Assembly: GCF_008122205.1 (NCBI RefSeq)
Contig: NZ_PHNJ01000007.1
Span: 186,001-250,000 of the forward strand
Reading direction: 5' to 3'
DNA: 64,000 nucleotides
From: Natronococcus pandeyae
Lineage (GTDB): Archaea > Halobacteriota > Halobacteria > Halobacteriales > Natrialbaceae
Under the pieces are notes generated by a model that had not been told where the DNA came from, did no database searches, and saw nothing but the letters and a program-made list of their open reading frames with translations. Position numbers and translations under genes: made by a program. This document shows, piece after piece, positions 62,629-64,000 of this stretch (positions are counted from its first letter, which is position 1; each line of letters opens with the position of its first letter).

Positions 62629-62799
62629 ATGGGCACGTTCGAACTGGAAGGCAAGGAAATAATCGACAGAGAAGCGAAGGAGTTTGGCGGAAGTGCCCAC
62701 GTTACCGTTCCTGCCCACGTTACCGTTCCCAAAGACTTGCGTGGCGCGGACGTGAAAGTCATCTGCGTCAGCGATCCCGACGAAATCATCGAAGAGTAA
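62629..62799 (+). CDS. DUF2080-family transposon-encoded protein
   Basis: A 56-residue protein: MGTFELEGKEIIDREAKEFG, AHVTVP repeated twice, then KDLRGADVKVICVSDPDEII. This is the short SpoVT/AbrB-like accessory protein typical of haloarchaeal tnpB elements. An 18-bp in-frame duplication (about 62695-62730) doubles the AHVTVP strand, which is unusual and may disturb the fold. Its stop is three bases before the tnpB GTG. Confidence 0.75.
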   Translation: MGTFELEGKEIIDREAKEFGGSAHVTVPAHVTVPKDLRGADVKVICVSDPDEIIEE

Positions 62800-62802
62800 C
62801 AC

Positions 62803-64000
62803 GTGAACTACAACTACAGGTATCGCATCGAGCCGAGCGAGGCCGTCGAAACCGAATTAGAACGGCACATAGATACCTGTAGACAACTCTACAACCACTT
62901 CCTGTAGGAACTCCACAACACCGACGAGTACCTGTCGTACACCGCAATGCAAAACATGCTGCCCGACTTGAAAGACTGGTGGGCTGACCTTAACGACGTG
63001 TACTCGAAAGTGTTGCAGATGGTTGCTCGTCGCGTCGGCGACAACCTTGACCGCCTCAAAGACCAGAAAGAGAACGGTCGGAAAGTCGGGATGCTGAAGT
63101 GGAAGTCACCGCGAGAGTATCGGAGCCTCACCTACAACCAGTCTGGTTTCGAACTCAAGAACACGAGTGACTAGACCACGCTCGAACTTTCCAAGATTGG
63201 TGAGATGTCGATATACCCCCACCGCTCGATTCCCGACAACGCCGACGTGAAACAGGTCACGATCAAGCAAGAGAAGACAGGTGAGTGGTACGCCACCTTC
63301 GGCATCGAAACCGAAAACGAGACGCCAGAAAAGCCTGAGCTGGACGAGGTTGACCGCGAGGATATGGTCGGCATCGACGTAGGCATCCTCAAGTACGCCC
63401 ACGACACCGACAGCACGATGGTCGGCAGTCTCGCCCTCGAAGACGAGTACGAACGACTCGAACGCGAACAACGAGCGTTGAGTCGCAAAGAACAGGGGTC
63501 GCAGAACTGGCATGAACAACGCCGCCGCGTGACCCGCATCTACGCTCGCATTGTGCAGAAGCGTCGTGACTTCTTGCACAAGTTGTCAGCGTACTACGCT
63601 CGGGAGTACGACCTCGTAGCCGTCGAAGACCTCGACGTTCACGGGATGATGCAACTCCCGTCGAACAGTCGGAATAGGGCGTCGGCGTCGTGGCGGACGT
63701 TCATCGACTCCCTCGAATACACATGTGACCGCGAGGGAACGCACTTCGTGAAAGTCGAACCCGAGGACACGACGCAGGACAGGAGTGTGCTGAGTGTGGC
63801 GTTGAGGTTGAGAAGGAGTCGTGAGTGCGCGAGCATTCCTGTCCGACGTGCGGGTTCGAGACTGATCGTGACGAGAACGCCGCGTACAACGTGTTACAAC
63901 GAGGGATTCAGGAGTTAGGTTTGGGACACGCCGAAGTCACGCCTGCGGAGACTGCACTCCCTACGTCCGTGACTGGTGGGTCTTCCACCGTCGTGGATGC
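62803..64000 (+). pseudogene. tnpB: Degenerate tnpB (RNA-guided nuclease / transposase)
   Basis: From the GTG at 62803 the frame follows TnpB: YRYRIEPSEAVETELERHID at the start, VGIDVGILKYAHDTD with the first RuvC Asp, VAVEDLDVHGM with the Glu, and ETDRDENAAYNVLQRG with the third Asp. TAG stops interrupt it at 62905 and 63172. A shift of +1 (four extra bases) lies at about 63774-63782 before the zinc ribbon (CAECG, CPTCG), and TGA occurs at 63822. The gene is therefore dead, though the codons between lesions are still recognisable, so inactivation is recent. The C-terminal end continues beyond base 64000. Confidence 0.85.

Larger units (their letters stand above)
62505..64000 (+). mobile_element. 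Decayed IS200/IS605-type (IS1341-like) element, running off the right edge
   Basis: It contains an intact DUF2080-like gene (62629-62799) and a tnpB gene broken by three nonsense codons and a frameshift. No tnpA is visible. The right end is outside the window. It is of a different lineage from the element at 2.8 kb, with a different accessory gene and an intact EDL motif. Confidence 0.6.

Noticed and set aside
1-64000. tRNA or rRNA genes
   Set aside because: No cloverleaf with the conserved T-loop sequence, and no rRNA-like segment, was noticed in the intergenic regions.

Overview
The window is about 64 kb of haloarchaeal DNA, probably from a Natrialbales-like genus, although that placement is only inferred. 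The signs are high GC, strongly acidic deduced proteins, very frequent CTCGAG hexamers, Tat-type lipoprotein signals (twin Arg followed by a lipobox), leaderless-looking genes with TATA boxes 24-28 nt before the start codon, bacterio-opsin-activator-type HTH regulators, halobacterial-type malate synthase, and an archaeal Orc1/Cdc6 with origin-recognition-box-like repeats. No rRNA, tRNA or CRISPR array was seen.

Layout. 1-11.1 kb is a sugar or sugar-acid catabolism district: a partial fumarylacetoacetate-hydrolase-family dehydratase, three Gfo/Idh/MocA oxidoreductases, threonine ammonia-lyase, an enolase-superfamily enzyme, an IclR regulator and a PIG-L deacetylase. It is interrupted at about 2.8-4.6 kb by an IS200/IS605-type element with TnpB, a divergent ribbon-helix-helix-like gene and hairpin arrays on both sides. 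12-34 kb is dominated by universal stress proteins (USPs). Together with the one at 2.4 kb, the window holds nine complete USP genes and one truncated copy. These are mixed with an ABC1/UbiB kinase, CBS-domain proteins, two pyridoxamine-phosphate-oxidase-like flavoproteins, a cupredoxin and nicotinate phosphoribosyltransferase. Inside this stretch, 19.6-26.2 kb is a carbon module: lactate permease, a D-lactate-dehydrogenase-type FAD/Fe-S oxidoreductase and malate synthase.

35-49 kb holds membrane and redox functions: an S2P-like protease with CBS domains, a YihY/BrkB protein, a thioredoxin, a compact SHOCT/TusA/sulfide-quinone-oxidoreductase-like/DUF1641 operon, a heme-copper-oxidase-like membrane protein, and a nos accessory set (nosL; nosD-nosF-nosY) without nosZ in the window. 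It ends with a glutathione-reductase/dihydrolipoamide-dehydrogenase-like flavoprotein.

49.1-64 kb looks accessory. An orc1/cdc6 gene is flanked by ten copies of a 20-bp repeat (four before, six after) around AT-rich DNA, a strong replication-origin candidate. Beyond it lie a trypsin-like protease, a polyhydroxybutyrate-depolymerase-like esterase with a PKD domain, a small zinc-finger-like protein, an HTH regulator, a protein built like rifampin phosphotransferase, a reductase/alpha-beta-hydrolase fusion, and a decayed second TnpB element running off the right edge. Base composition drops in the non-coding parts here, consistent with plasmid or integrated-element origin.

All functional names come from recognised motifs and family memory. 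No database search was possible.
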